Shown: positions 35,100 to 44,553, counted from the stretch's first letter. The stretch is 64,000 nt of DNA from Billgrantia saliphila (GCF_002930105.1 NZ_PJRN01000008.1:1-64000); one strand, 5' to 3'. The notes: a model not told the origin generated them from the sequence alone. Numbers and translations are program-made.

Positions 35100-35285
35100 C
35101 GAGTCTCCCGGGTCGTCTCTGTGCGCGAGCAGTGTAACCCAAGCCAGCGGACGGGACACGGCATGCTAATCAGTCAAGCATGGATGCCACGTTGCCATCC
35201 AAGTGGTAGCGATGCTGAGCAATGTGCTGGTTACGCTACTGGCCTGTTCTGTTCACCTTGCCGTGGCCAACGACCGAACGACGGA

Positions 35286-35311
35286 CGCCCGGCACCCTGC
35301 GGTACCGGGCG
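35286..35311 (-). terminator. Stem-loop downstream of ctaB
   Basis: CGCCCGGCACC / GGTACCGGGCG, an 11-bp stem with one G-U pair, about 35 nt past the ctaB stop at the end of the oxidase assembly genes. No T-tract. Confidence 0.4.
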
Positions 35312-35345
35312 CCCTTGGCATTCGCCCCGTCGCCGAGTGGCAGCG

Positions 35346-36293
35346 CTACCAGCTCCAGAGCGTTGCGTAGTGGTCCAGCAGCAGCACCCCGAACACGCCC
35401 AGGATATAGCGAATCGAGAACCAAAACGCCGCCAGCGGCGCCTTGGGATCGCCACCACGCCAGACTTTCCAGTTCCAGTACATGAAACGCAGGTTCAGAG
35501 CCATCACGCCGAACAGATACACCGCCCCGCTCATGCCGATAGCGAAGGGCAGCAGCGTCACCGCCACCGTGAGCCAGCCGTAGAGCCAGACCTGCAAGCG
35601 GGTGAAGGCCTCACCATGAGTCACCGGCAGCATCGGTACGCCGGCGCGCGCGTACTCGTCGCGCTTGTGAATCGCCAGGGCCCAGAAATGCGGTGGCGTC
35701 CAGGCGAAGACGATCAATACCAGCAGCAGCGGCTCCGGCCCCAACTGGCCGGTCACGGCGGTCCAGCCGAGCAACGGTGGTGCAGCGCCGGCAACGCCCC
35801 CGATCACGATGTTCTGCGGCGTTGCCCGCTTGAGAAAGGCGGTGTAAACCAGCGCATAGCCGATCAACGAACCCAGCGTCAGCCACGCCGTCAACGCATT
35901 CACTTGCCAGAACAGCAGCGAGATTCCCGCCACCGATAGTAGCGTCGCCCAGCCCAGCGCCAACGGAGTCGGCATGCGCTGACTGGCGAGGGGCCGCTGC
36001 GAGGTACGCAGCATCATCGCATCGAGCCTGCGATCGACCACATGGTTGAAGGCCGCCGCACCGCCGGCAGCCAAGCCGATACCCGCCAATCCGGCCATGA
36101 CGGTCGACAACGAAGGCAGGCTCGGCGTAGCCAATGCCATTCCCACCAGGGCACAGGCCAGCATCACGACTACAACCCGGGGCTTGCATAACGTGAGCAG
36201 ATCCTGCCAGGTCCAGGCAGCCGACTCGTGCAAGCCCAGCTGCATCAACAGCGTGCCCTTGATCCCCTCACGCTTGGTCAGTGCGTTAGACAT
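35346..36293 (-). CDS. ctaB: Protoheme IX farnesyltransferase
   Basis: 315-residue UbiA-family prenyltransferase. Two Asp-rich motifs: NHVVDRRLDAMM and the later HKRDEYARAGVPMLPV loop; about nine membrane helices. It converts heme B to heme O. The ATG at 36293 overlaps the ctaA stop by 8 bp. A longer frame to 36383 lies inside ctaA and is not used. Confidence 0.95.
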   Translation of the reverse strand: MSNALTKREGIKGTLLMQLGLHESAAWTWQDLLTLCKPRVVVVMLACALVGMALATPSLPSLSTVMAGLAGIGLAAGGAAAFNHVVDRRLDAMMLRTSQRPLASQRMPTPLALGWATLLSVAGISLLFWQVNALTAWLTLGSLIGYALVYTAFLKRATPQNIVIGGVAGAAPPLLGWTAVTGQLGPEPLLLVLIVFAWTPPHFWALAIHKRDEYARAGVPMLPVTHGEAFTRLQVWLYGWLTVAVTLLPFAIGMSGAVYLFGVMALNLRFMYWNWKVWRGGDPKAPLAAFWFSIRYILGVFGVLLLDHYATLWSW

Positions 36294-37368
36294 GCACCCA
36301 CTCCTTATCCCTTCGTGTCGAATCCTCGGCTTCCTCGAGCGGCTCGCGCCAATGCCACACGGCAAGTGCCAGTAACAGCACAAGCGACAGGGCCCCGGCC
36401 GTATGCAGAAGCGCTAACCACAAGGGAAGCCACATCAGGACGTTGGCAATTCCCAAGCCCAGCTGAACACCATAGGCAATCACCAGCCCACCGAGCCAGG
36501 GACGCATGCGCGCCTGCGGCCAATGACGCACCGCCAGACTCACCAGAACCAGCCCCAGCAGCAGGGCGCCAAGCCGATGGCCGTGATGAATGGCCACTCG
36601 GGCATCGGCGTGCAACTGACCATGCAGGTAGTTGGGCCCCACTGTCTGTGTCAGATGGAACCCCTCGCTCCAGTCCATCTCGGGCCACCACTGGCCGTTG
36701 CATGTGGGAAACCCCTGGCAGGCGATGCCGGCGTAATTGCTCGACACCCACCCCCCCAGAGCCAGCTGCAGGACCAGCAGCGCCACGGCCGCCATCCACA
36801 GCGGCGTCAGCCGGCGCTTCGGCACGGTGGTTTCGCCCCTGACGAAACGGCGCAGCCCGAGATGCAGCCACAGGAAAAGCACCAATACCGAAAGCCCTCC
36901 CAGCAGATGCATGGTCACCACTTGCGGCCACAACTTGAGCGTCACCGTGAAGGCGCCGAAGGCGCCCTGCAGCAGGATCACGCCGAGCAGGGCCACGCTG
37001 GTCTTCCACGGATAACCAGGGGTGTGGCGCAGCCCGGCACCCAGCAGCAGCAGGCCGATCACCAGCAGTCCGAGCGTGGATGCGAGATAGCGATGAATCA
37101 TCTCGACCCAGGCCTTGAAGGCTTCCAGGGGCGCATGCGGCGAATGGAGCGAGGCGCGTTCGGCATCCGGCACCACCAGCGCGCCATAGCAGCCGGGCCA
37201 GTCGGGGCAGCCGAGGCCGGCATCGACCAGGCGCGTCCAGGCGCCGATCAGAATCACGACGCTGGTAAAGGCGATGCCCACCAGGCTGAGGCTCAACAGC
37301 AGGCGTAGCCGGCGAACACGCGCCGTATCGGAAAGAGTTGGCATCGATGCACCCTGCATGAATGGCAT
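36286..37368 (-). CDS. ctaA: Heme A synthase (COX15/CtaA)
   Basis: About 360 residues, eight membrane helices. Heme-ligand regions EMIHRYLASTLGL, VVTMHLLGGLSVL, AIHHGHRLGALLLG and LLHTAGALSLVL are all present, as is the Cys pair in WVSSNYAGIACQGFPTCNG. It oxidises heme O to heme A. Start chosen at 37368 (AGGA six nt upstream); ATGs at 37404 and 37344 are alternatives. Operon with ctaB. Confidence 0.94.
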   Translation of the reverse strand: MPFMQGASMPTLSDTARVRRLRLLLSLSLVGIAFTSVVILIGAWTRLVDAGLGCPDWPGCYGALVVPDAERASLHSPHAPLEAFKAWVEMIHRYLASTLGLLVIGLLLLGAGLRHTPGYPWKTSVALLGVILLQGAFGAFTVTLKLWPQVVTMHLLGGLSVLVLFLWLHLGLRRFVRGETTVPKRRLTPLWMAAVALLVLQLALGGWVSSNYAGIACQGFPTCNGQWWPEMDWSEGFHLTQTVGPNYLHGQLHADARVAIHHGHRLGALLLGLVLVSLAVRHWPQARMRPWLGGLVIAYGVQLGLGIANVLMWLPLWLALLHTAGALSLVLLLALAVWHWREPLEEAEDSTRRDKEWVHV

Positions 37369-37443
37369 CCTTGATCCTGTCATGTCTCGAATCGACCTTG
37401 CCATAACGCTTGTCGAGCCGCGAGGCGGCTGGGCAAGCTGACT

Positions 37444-37980
37444 TCAACGCGGGTCGCCATCCAGCTCCTCTACCGCACGCTGATCGGGGTTACGTTTCAG
37501 CAGATGGGTCAGGTCGTCCAGGACGTCACGCTCCGCGACGCCATCGCCGTAGCGCAACACCACCCGCCCTTGCGGATCGAGTAGCCAGACAGCGCCCGCC
37601 GCCTGCCATTCGGGCTTTTCCCTCCAACGGGTGGCCGCCTCTCCCGGTAGGGCTTCGGCGCTGCCGCCAATCCTCAGCCGCGTGACGCGCGGCGCCTCGC
37701 GGCCCAACGCCCGATGCAGACGCCACCAGCGGTCGGCCTGGGTTTCGCAGTCACGCGTGCAGTCGAATGCCAGCACCCAATCGCCGCCATCGAACGAATC
37801 CTGTCGCTCAGCCAGCGGCCACTCCGTCAAAGATGGCACGGGTGGAGCCAGCTCACCATGCGCGGTGTGTTGTTCGGGAATACCGATGCGCCAGTGCAGC
37901 ATGATCCACGCCGTCAACATCGGCAGGGCGAAGACGGCAATCAAAGCCAGCAGCTTCAAGCGCTGATGGCGAGTATTCAT
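37444..37980 (-). CDS. Conserved membrane-anchored protein of the oxidase assembly cluster
   Basis: 178 residues with one N-terminal membrane helix (LLALIAVFALPMLTAWIML) and a periplasmic part. WVLAFDCTRDCETQADRWWRLHRALG followed by AGAVWLLDPQGRVVLRYG suggests a divergent thioredoxin/Sco-like fold with a CxxxC pair. It sits between SURF1 and ctaA, where Pseudomonas also has a conserved hypothetical. A copper- or thiol-handling role is inferred. The ATG at 37980 has AGGAA just upstream. Confidence 0.8.
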   Translation of the reverse strand: MNTRHQRLKLLALIAVFALPMLTAWIMLHWRIGIPEQHTAHGELAPPVPSLTEWPLAERQDSFDGGDWVLAFDCTRDCETQADRWWRLHRALGREAPRVTRLRIGGSAEALPGEAATRWREKPEWQAAGAVWLLDPQGRVVLRYGDGVAERDVLDDLTHLLKRNPDQRAVEELDGDPR

Positions 37981-38017
37981 GGCTTCCTGCACAACATTCC
38001 CCCGTAAGACTTACCGA

Positions 38018-38737
38018 TCACTCATCACCTTCCTGAGGGGAGTCACCTCGCGCATGGCGTCTATCCTTGGCCAGCCGACGCCCACCGATGATCATCACCG
38101 CCAAGGCCGCCAGAGCCAACCCCCACCATTGGATGGCATAGCCGACATGGCGACTGGGCGGCACCACGTTGGGCGTCCACCAGGGCTCCAGACGCCCCGG
38201 GCCCTGCTCGAGATGCAACCAGCCATCATGAGCAAAGCCGCCCGGCAGATCCCAAGCGGAGAGGTCCAGGCGCTGCAGGCGCATGCCCTCCCGGTTGGGC
38301 CCGAAAAGCGGCGGCGCATCACCCGCGGCCTGCCAGCGCCCGCGCAGCCTGACTTCACCCACCGGCGTCTCGGCCTCCGGCGTGGCCCGACTCGGCCCGG
38401 TCGGCAGGAAGCCACGCTGCACCAACCACAGGCGCCCATCCTCACCTCGCAGCGGCGTCAGCACCGCCACCCCCAGTTGCCCATCATGGGTGCGATTGTC
38501 GAGAAAAAGGGTCGCATCGGCCAGGTACTCGCCTCGCAGGATCAGGTGAGAACCGGGCGGCGGCGCCTCCTCGGGAGCTTCCAGCGTTGGCGCCGCATCG
38601 AGCCGGGCGAGATAGCTGCGCTTGTCGTCGGCCCGTTCCCACTGCCATAGTCCAAGAAATAACCCCAATGCCACCAGCAGCGACCAGAGCAGATACCACA
38701 CGCTCGATCGCCAGCGGGGCAAGCGCTTTCCAGGCAT
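38018..38737 (-). CDS. SURF1 family cytochrome oxidase assembly protein
   Basis: 239 residues with membrane helices at both ends (SSVWYLLWSLLVALGLFLGLWQW and YAIQWWGLALAALAVMIIG) and the SURF1 signatures GLWQWERADDK, VQRGFLP and RHVGYAIQWW. It helps heme A insertion into subunit I. Start at MPGKRLPRW (38737) with GGAGGT upstream; longer starts are possible. Confidence 0.92.
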   Translation of the reverse strand: MPGKRLPRWRSSVWYLLWSLLVALGLFLGLWQWERADDKRSYLARLDAAPTLEAPEEAPPPGSHLILRGEYLADATLFLDNRTHDGQLGVAVLTPLRGEDGRLWLVQRGFLPTGPSRATPEAETPVGEVRLRGRWQAAGDAPPLFGPNREGMRLQRLDLSAWDLPGGFAHDGWLHLEQGPGRLEPWWTPNVVPPSRHVGYAIQWWGLALAALAVMIIGGRRLAKDRRHARGDSPQEGDE

Positions 38738-38765
38738 CGCCCCCTGACCTCCAACGGAGTGACCC

Positions 38766-38963
38766 ATGTTTCTCAAGACCTTGATAGCCGTCGTGTTCCT
38801 GGCCATGTTAGCCAGTCTGGCAGCCGGCGTCGGCTTTCTGTTGCGCGACGACAGTCAGTCGCGTCGGCTCCTGGTGTCGCTCAAGATTCGCGTCACGCTC
38901 GCCGCGCTGCTTCTCGCCCTGCTGTTCTACGGCTTCTTTTTCGGCAGCCTGGGCGAAGCTTGA
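38766..38963 (+). CDS. DUF2909 twin-transmembrane small protein
   Basis: 65 residues with two membrane helices (LIAVVFLAMLASLAAGVGFLL and VTLAALLLALLFYGFFFG) and the RDDSQSRRLLVSLKIRVTLA middle typical of DUF2909. RBS GGAGTGACCC. It is on the opposite strand inside the oxidase cluster, as in Pseudomonas. Function unknown. Confidence 0.88.
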   Translation: MFLKTLIAVVFLAMLASLAAGVGFLLRDDSQSRRLLVSLKIRVTLAALLLALLFYGFFFGSLGEA

Positions 38964-39006
38964 CCCAGGCCATCCTCGGCCGCCTCGCTCTTCGCCCGGG
39001 CTAGCG

Positions 39007-39864
39007 TCAGAATACGTAAACGGTGAGGAACAGGCCGACCCAGACCACATCGACGAAGTGCCAGTACCAGCTGGCCGCCTCGAAGCCGAAATGCTCTTCG
39101 GGTGTGAAATGGCGACGCACGATCCGCGCCAGCATAACGATCAGGATAATCGTACCGACGATGACATGAAGCCCATGGAAGCCGGTCAGTATGAAGAAGG
39201 TTGCGCCATAGATGCCGGCTTCCAGGGTGATGCCGTAATGGGTATAGGCTTCGTAGTATTCGACACCTTGAATGGCAATGAAACACAGACCCAGCAGCAC
39301 GGTGCCGGCGAGCCAGTTGCGACAGACCTTGCGCTGGCCCTCCTTGAGCGCCTCGTGGGCAACGGTCAGGGTAATGCTGGAAGAGATCAGGATCAGCGTG
39401 TTGACCAGCGGCAACTGCCAGGGGCTGAACACCTGAGCCGGGCCGGCGATGGAGGAATCCGGCGGGCTGATCAACGGCCAGTGTGCGGTGAACTCGGGCC
39501 AGAGCAGTGCCGTGGCGCCCTTGGTACCCTCGCCGGCCAGCCAGGGCACGGCAAAGAAGCGGATGTAGAACAAGGTACCGAAGAAGGCGGCGAAGAACAT
39601 CACTTCGGAGAAGATGAACCAGCCCATTCCCCAGCGGAAGGAACGATCCATCTGCGCGTCGTACAGTCCCTTTCGAGACTCGACGACGACATCGCGGAAC
39701 CACAGCGCCATTACCGCCAGGACACCCGCCAAGCCAATCAGCATGACGATGCTACCACGATCGTGAACCAGCATCATGCCGGTCCCGATCATCATCACCC
39801 CAAGGGCCAAAGAGCCCAGCGCGGGCCACTTGCTGGTTGCCGGGACATAATAACTGCCACTCAT
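39007..39864 (-). CDS. ctaE: Cytochrome c oxidase subunit III
   Basis: 285 residues, seven membrane helices; HDRGSIVMLIGLAGV, FRWGMGWFIFSEVMFFAAFFGTLFY and a GFHGLHVIVGTIIL His pair are COX3 signatures. It starts with an ATGA overlap on ctaG. Part of the aa3 oxidase complex in the inner membrane. Confidence 0.96.
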   Translation of the reverse strand: MSGSYYVPATSKWPALGSLALGVMMIGTGMMLVHDRGSIVMLIGLAGVLAVMALWFRDVVVESRKGLYDAQMDRSFRWGMGWFIFSEVMFFAAFFGTLFYIRFFAVPWLAGEGTKGATALLWPEFTAHWPLISPPDSSIAGPAQVFSPWQLPLVNTLILISSSITLTVAHEALKEGQRKVCRNWLAGTVLLGLCFIAIQGVEYYEAYTHYGITLEAGIYGATFFILTGFHGLHVIVGTIILIVMLARIVRRHFTPEEHFGFEAASWYWHFVDVVWVGLFLTVYVF

Positions 39865-40454
39865 GCCTCTTCTCCTTGTTTGGTCTGGACATCCGCCTGA
39901 AGCGGCTCACTCCTGCCCTCGATCGGATAGAGGGTATAGACCAGGGTGACGGTACCGACCTCGGGAGGCAGGTCGCGATCCAATTGGAACACCAGCGGCA
40001 ACTCTAGCCGCTCTCCCGCCTGCAATTGCTGCTCCTCGAAGCAGAAACAGCTCGCCTTGCGCACATGGCGCGTGGCCGTGGAAGGCGAGACGCTGGGAAC
40101 CGCCCGCCCCCAACTCACTGCATCGCTCTGATTGACGAAAGTGAAATACACTTCGGAGGTCTGCCCCGGGTGCAGGCGAACCTGACGGGTTTCCGCCTCC
40201 ATCCGCCACGGCAGCCCCGATCCGCTGCGCGTGATGAACTGCACGGTAACCGTACGGGATTCATCGACATCCTCGTGAACGAGGGCCTGCGCGGTGGTAT
40301 CGACCTTGCCGTTGATGCCCGTCACCTTGCAGAAGACGTCATACAACGGCACCAGGGCGAAGGCGAAGGCGAACATGCCGGCCAGCGCAGCCACGCTACG
40401 CCAGACCGTGCGCTTGACTCCCACCTGACGCTCATCCGTCTCGTTACGAACCAT
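39861..40454 (-). CDS. ctaG: Cytochrome oxidase copper chaperone CtaG/Cox11
   Basis: 197 residues: one membrane helix (VAALAGMFAFAFALVPLYDVFCK), then the Cox11 copper domain with KASCFCFEEQ (C136 and C138) and YFTFVNQSD. It delivers copper to the CuB site of subunit I. 52 nt after ctaD and overlapping ctaE. Confidence 0.96.
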   Translation of the reverse strand: MVRNETDERQVGVKRTVWRSVAALAGMFAFAFALVPLYDVFCKVTGINGKVDTTAQALVHEDVDESRTVTVQFITRSGSGLPWRMEAETRQVRLHPGQTSEVYFTFVNQSDAVSWGRAVPSVSPSTATRHVRKASCFCFEEQQLQAGERLELPLVFQLDRDLPPEVGTVTLVYTLYPIEGRSEPLQADVQTKQGEEA

Positions 40455-40506
40455 GCGTCACTCCTGCTCACGTTCCGGCCCCAACATCTCGGCCGGAAGC
40501 CCGCAC

Positions 40507-42144
40507 TCAATGCGCCGGGCGATGAAAGGTCGGCGGCGTCTCGAAGGTATGCAGCGGGGCCGGGCTCGGCACGCTCCACTCGAGATCGTCCGTGTAATCG
40601 CCCCAGGCCCGTGCCGGCGCCTTCTGACCACCCCGCACGCAGAGCACGATCACCGCGACGAACAGCAACTGGGAGAAGCCGAAGATGAACGACCCGACCG
40701 AGGACGCCAGATTGAAGTCGGCGAACTGCAACGCATAGTCGGGAATGCGTCGCGGCATGCCGGCCAGCCCCGAGAAATGCATGGGGAAGAAGGTCAGGTT
40801 GACGCCGATCACCGAAAGCCAGAAGTGCCACTGGGACAGACGCAAGTTCGGATAGTGTCCGGTCCACTTGGGCAGCCAGTAGTAGGCCCCCGCCAGAATG
40901 GCGAAGAGAGCCCCCGGCACCAGCACGTAGTGGAAGTGCGCCACCACGAAGTAGGTATCGTGATACTGGAAATCGGCTGGCGCGATAGCCAGCATCAGGC
41001 CCGAGAAGCCGCCGATGGTGAATTGCACCACGAAGGCCAGGGCGAACAGCATCGGCGGCTCGAAGCTGATCGAACCGCGGAACATGGTCGCCACCCAGTT
41101 GAAGACCTTCACCCCGGTGGGTACCGCGATGAGCATGGTGGCGTACATGAAGAACAGCTGACCAACCAGCGGCATCCCCACGGCGAACATATGGTGCCCC
41201 CACACCAGGAACGAGAGAATGGCGATGGCGGCGGTCGCGTATACCATGGAGGCGTAGCCGAACAGACGCTTGCGGGCGAAGGTCGGGATGATCGCCGAGA
41301 CGATGCCGAACGCCGGCAGGATCATGATGTAGACCTCGGGGTGACCGAAGAACCAGAACAAGTGCTGGAACAGCACCGGATCACCGCCCCCCGCGGCATT
41401 GAAGAAATTGGTGCCGAAGTTGATGTCCATGAGCATCATCGTGACCACCCCGGCAAGCACCGGCATGACGGCGATCAGCAGGAAGGAAGTGATCAGCCAG
41501 GTCCATACGAACAGGGGCATGTCCATCAAGCGCATGCCCGGCGCGCGCATGTTGAGGATGGTGGCGATGATATTGATCGCCCCCAGAATCGAACTGATAC
41601 CGGCGATATGCAGCGACAGGATGAAGAACGTCGTCGACGGCGGCGCGTAGACGGTCGACAACGGCGCATAGAAGGTCCAGCCGAAGTTGGGGCCGCCACC
41701 GGGCATCAGCAGCGTGGAAAGCAGCAGCCCAAAGGCCACCGGCAACAGCCAGAAGCTGAAGTTGTTGAGGCGCGGCAATGCCATGTCGGGGGCACCGATC
41801 TGCAGCGGTATCATCCAATTGGCCAAGCCGGTGAACGCCGGCATGATCGCCCCGAATACCATGATCAGACCATGCATGGTGGTCATCTGGTTGAAGAATT
41901 CGGGCCTGACGAACTGCAATCCCGGCTGGAACAGCTCAAGCCGGACCACCAGCGCAAAGATGCCGCCAATGAAGAACATGGTGAGCGAGAAGATCAGGTA
42001 TAGGCTGCCGATCTCCTTGTGGTTGGTGGTCAGCAGCCACCGCAATATGCCCTTCGGGGGGGCGTGATGGGCATGTCCATGCCCGGCTTCCGCGGCGGTG
42101 CTGCTCTGCTCGAGAATCGGTTGAGGAGGTACCTTGGGGGCCAT
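40507..42144 (-). CDS. ctaD: Cytochrome c oxidase subunit I
   Basis: 545 residues with 12 membrane helices. LTTNHKEIGSLYLIF, the heme ligand in TTMHGLIMVFG, CuB histidines in WFFGHPEVYIMILP, and HDTYFVVAHFHYVL. The proton-channel D motif region NFGTNFFNAAGGGDP is intact. The start at MAPKVPPQ (42144, GGAG upstream) avoids a non-homologous extension into ctaC. The N-terminus carries a His-rich patch (GHGHAHHAP). Confidence 0.97.
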   Translation of the reverse strand: MAPKVPPQPILEQSSTAAEAGHGHAHHAPPKGILRWLLTTNHKEIGSLYLIFSLTMFFIGGIFALVVRLELFQPGLQFVRPEFFNQMTTMHGLIMVFGAIMPAFTGLANWMIPLQIGAPDMALPRLNNFSFWLLPVAFGLLLSTLLMPGGGPNFGWTFYAPLSTVYAPPSTTFFILSLHIAGISSILGAINIIATILNMRAPGMRLMDMPLFVWTWLITSFLLIAVMPVLAGVVTMMLMDINFGTNFFNAAGGGDPVLFQHLFWFFGHPEVYIMILPAFGIVSAIIPTFARKRLFGYASMVYATAAIAILSFLVWGHHMFAVGMPLVGQLFFMYATMLIAVPTGVKVFNWVATMFRGSISFEPPMLFALAFVVQFTIGGFSGLMLAIAPADFQYHDTYFVVAHFHYVLVPGALFAILAGAYYWLPKWTGHYPNLRLSQWHFWLSVIGVNLTFFPMHFSGLAGMPRRIPDYALQFADFNLASSVGSFIFGFSQLLFVAVIVLCVRGGQKAPARAWGDYTDDLEWSVPSPAPLHTFETPPTFHRPAH

Positions 42145-42218
42145 CGGACTACTCCATAAACAAGGTCTTGTTATCGCGCATCGCGTCAGGGGGCACGGCG
42201 CTCGCGCCGTGCCCGCCA

Positions 42219-43337
42219 TCACTCTTCCAGCTGTTCGGCAATGTCCGAGGGTTGAATCACATCCCCGGTCTCGTTGCCCCAGGCGTTACGCGTATAGGTG
42301 ATAACCGACGCCAGTTCGACGGGGTTGAGCGTGTTGCGGAACGCCGGCATGGCGGTTCCGGACACGCCGTTGAGGACGGTGTCGATATGCCAGTCGGCAT
42401 CCTCGATCAACTGCTGGTTGCCGGCCAAGGCCGGGAAGGCCGGCGGCGCGCCCTGACCCTCTGCCTGGTGGCAGGAAGCACATATGCTGCCGAAGACGCC
42501 TTCGCCGCGCTCCATCAGCTCATCCATACCCCACTCCCGGTCGACGCCCATGGCCTCCTCAGCCGCCGCTTCCTTGCGCTCGGCGAGCCAGGAGTCGAAC
42601 TCCTCCTCCTCGACGGCGTGCACGACGATCGGCATGAAGCCGTGGTCGACACCACAGAGTTCGGCACACTGACCCCGGTAGATACCGGGCTCCTCGATGC
42701 GCACCCAGTTCTCATTGACGAAGCCGGGGATGCTGTCCTGCTTGACGGCCAGATCGGGCACCCACCAAGCATGCATGACATCATCGGAGGTGAAGAGGAA
42801 GCGAACCTTGCGATTGATGGGAAGCACGAGCGGATCGTCCACTTCGAGCAGGTAGTGCTCACCTCGCTCTTCCTCGCCGTTGATCTGCGCCCTGGGCGTG
42901 GCCAGGTTCGAATTGAAGGAAACGTCTTCGCCGAGATACTCGTAGCGCCAGCGCCACTGCTGCCCCGTGACCATGACGTCGAGATCGGCATCGGAAGGAT
43001 CGTAGATCTTCTGGAGCGTTGCGGTGGCAGGCACCGCCATGCCGATCAGGATCAGCAGTGGAATCGCTGTCCAGATGATCTCGACGGTGGTGTTCTCGTG
43101 AAAATTGGCTGACTTGGCGCCCTTGGAGTGGCGATAGCGAAACAGGGAATAGAACATCGCCCCGAACACGACCACCCCGATGACCACACAGATCCAGAAG
43201 ATGGTCATGTGTAAGCCATAGATTTCGCCACTGAGGCTCGAAACCCCAACGGGCATGTTCCAGCCTCTAGCCAGAGCCACCTGGCTCGAGCCAACAAGAG
43301 CCAAGACCCCTGCCAGCCAGACGAGCAGAGTCCGCAT
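42219..43337 (-). CDS. ctaC: Cytochrome c oxidase subunit II with fused cytochrome c domain
   Basis: 372 residues. Signal peptide to about residue 24, two membrane helices (about 42-66 and 88-107), the CuA domain with H190 and RGQCAELCGVDHGFM (C224, C228, H232, M235), then a cytochrome c domain with CASCH (286-290) and a likely Met ligand in TAMPAF (M330). The caa3-type fusion means electrons pass through a covalently attached heme c. RBS GGGAGGCGTCG. First gene of the oxidase operon. Confidence 0.97.
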   Translation of the reverse strand: MRTLLVWLAGVLALVGSSQVALARGWNMPVGVSSLSGEIYGLHMTIFWICVVIGVVVFGAMFYSLFRYRHSKGAKSANFHENTTVEIIWTAIPLLILIGMAVPATATLQKIYDPSDADLDVMVTGQQWRWRYEYLGEDVSFNSNLATPRAQINGEEERGEHYLLEVDDPLVLPINRKVRFLFTSDDVMHAWWVPDLAVKQDSIPGFVNENWVRIEEPGIYRGQCAELCGVDHGFMPIVVHAVEEEEFDSWLAERKEAAAEEAMGVDREWGMDELMERGEGVFGSICASCHQAEGQGAPPAFPALAGNQQLIEDADWHIDTVLNGVSGTAMPAFRNTLNPVELASVITYTRNAWGNETGDVIQPSDIAEQLEE

Positions 43338-43436
43338 CGACGCCTCCCGAGTTTGTAGTTGTCTAGATAACGGCAGCCCCGAGTGTCAGGGATCGGGGGC
43401 TCTCATCCTTGGAGAACATTAGCCGCTTCTTTATCG

Positions 43437-43464
43437 AGTATAGAGATCAAATTTTGAAAGTCAC
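43437..43464 (-). promoter_or_regulatory. Candidate promoter of the oxidase operon
   Basis: On the minus strand GTGACT, 16 bp, TATACT, about 100 nt upstream of ctaC in a locally A/T-rich stretch. The -10 is 5/6 and the -35 is 4/6 to the sigma-70 consensus. Confidence 0.4.
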
Positions 43465-43519
43465 TGCCTTCGCCTACGCCTTCTGGCTAACGCGCCAATC
43501 AACGCAACGTCGGCTGCCA

Positions 43520-43693
43520 TCAGCCTGCCGCAAGGACGGCCACCAGCGCAATCAGCCCCACCAGTACCGCCGCCAGCACGATCCCTGTGACGATGAATGC
43601 AACCGGATTCCCCTTCTCGAAGTCCTTGAGTCGCTGCTGCTCACGCTGCACGCCAAGGAAGGCGGCCAGTACGGATTTGATGACTTCCCACAT
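43520..43693 (-). CDS. DUF2970 small membrane protein
   Basis: 57 residues: MWEVIKSVLAAFLGVQREQQRLKDFEKG then a single membrane helix (PVAFIVTGIVLAAVLVGLIALVAVLAAG), the DUF2970 pattern. RBS GGGAGCTTGGC. The frame extends upstream to 43819, but that part is not conserved in form. Such genes often sit near oxidase clusters; function unknown. Confidence 0.85.
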   Translation of the reverse strand: MWEVIKSVLAAFLGVQREQQRLKDFEKGNPVAFIVTGIVLAAVLVGLIALVAVLAAG

Positions 43694-43899
43694 GCCAAGC
43701 TCCCTATCCAGCTCGTACCAGCGATTCCAGCCGTACCAACAAAGCATGCCATGAACGGGGCGTAAAGAGACATGTTTCGGAAACGCAAAAAATTCATAAC
43801 GCAGCGCAGCAAAAAACATGGGGCCGCGCAGGCCGTGGGCTACACTCAGATCAGTATCCTCACCCGGCTAACCAAGGCTGCCCACGATTGGAGACTCCC

Positions 43900-44256
43900 A
43901 TGCCCAGCACCCTGTCATCCGAGGGCCTCACCCCCGCCCTAGCAGTCTCACAGCCGATGGTGGCGTGGTGGTCGCGACAATGCATGCAGGGCTTCACTCC
44001 CTTGACCCGTGTCCAGCTCGCCTGGATGGAGTGCGCCTGCGAGACGTTGCAGCAGGAGGCGCGCTTCCTCGCCGCCCTGGCCGAAGCCGGCCAGCGGTTC
44101 GAGCACTGCTATAACAACCACGGCAGCGATCCCGTCAAGATGGGCGAGTGCTATCAGGAACTGGCACGGGAGGTGGCCGAACAGCAGATGGAACGCCTGA
44201 AGCAGGTCGCCTCCTTGCCCCACGAGCTTCGCAGTCGAATCTGGGAAGAGCTCTGA
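43900..44256 (+). CDS. Hypothetical protein, weakly phasin-like
   Basis: 118 residues, mostly helical, with LAWMECACETLQQEARFLAALAEAGQRFEHC and a C-terminal helix. GGAG lies six nt before the ATG at 43900; the earlier in-frame start at 43888 is a TTG. The helix pattern recalls polyhydroxyalkanoate granule phasins, but there is no decisive motif, so this is only a suggestion. Confidence 0.65.
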   Translation: MPSTLSSEGLTPALAVSQPMVAWWSRQCMQGFTPLTRVQLAWMECACETLQQEARFLAALAEAGQRFEHCYNNHGSDPVKMGECYQELAREVAEQQMERLKQVASLPHELRSRIWEEL

Positions 44257-44425
44257 TTGACACAGAACCGCGGTCGGCATTTGGGACGCACGGTCGGGCC
44301 ATGCAGCGGTAGGCGATAGGCAAGCTTCTGAAAGGAAAGTACAAAGGAGGCTTTTCATTTATCTGCGAACGCGCTAGTATACGCCTCGTTCTGAGGGCGC
44401 CGGTCGAACCGGAAGTCCTAAGTAT

Positions 44426-44502
44426 CGGAGCGTGGCGCAGCTTGGTAGCGCGCTGCAATGGGGTTGCAGAGGTCGCAGGTTCGAATCCTGTCGCTCCGAC
44501 CA
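44426..44502 (+). tRNA. tRNA-Pro (anticodon GGG)
   Basis: 77 nt with encoded CCA. Acceptor CGGAGCG pairs CGCTCCG; D arm GCGC...GCGC; anticodon stem CTGCA/TGCAG closes a loop A-T-GGG-G-T; T arm GCAGG-TTCGAAT-CCTGT. The first base C and GGG anticodon match proline. An accessory segment follows directly. Confidence 0.96.
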
Positions 44503-44515
44503 CGAACACCAAGAG

Positions 44516-44553
44516 AAACCGCCGCTTACGGGTCATGCCGGGTGGCGGTTTTT
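44516..44553 (+). terminator. Terminator of tRNA-Pro
   Basis: AAACCGCC ... GGCGGTTTTT, an 8-bp stem with a T-run, 14 nt past the tRNA. A diverged copy follows the tRNA remnant at 49543-49578. Confidence 0.8.

Noticed and set aside
40453..42003. 516-codon plus frame opposite ctaD
   Set aside because: Shadow of cytochrome oxidase subunit I; extreme His/Arg/Gln composition.
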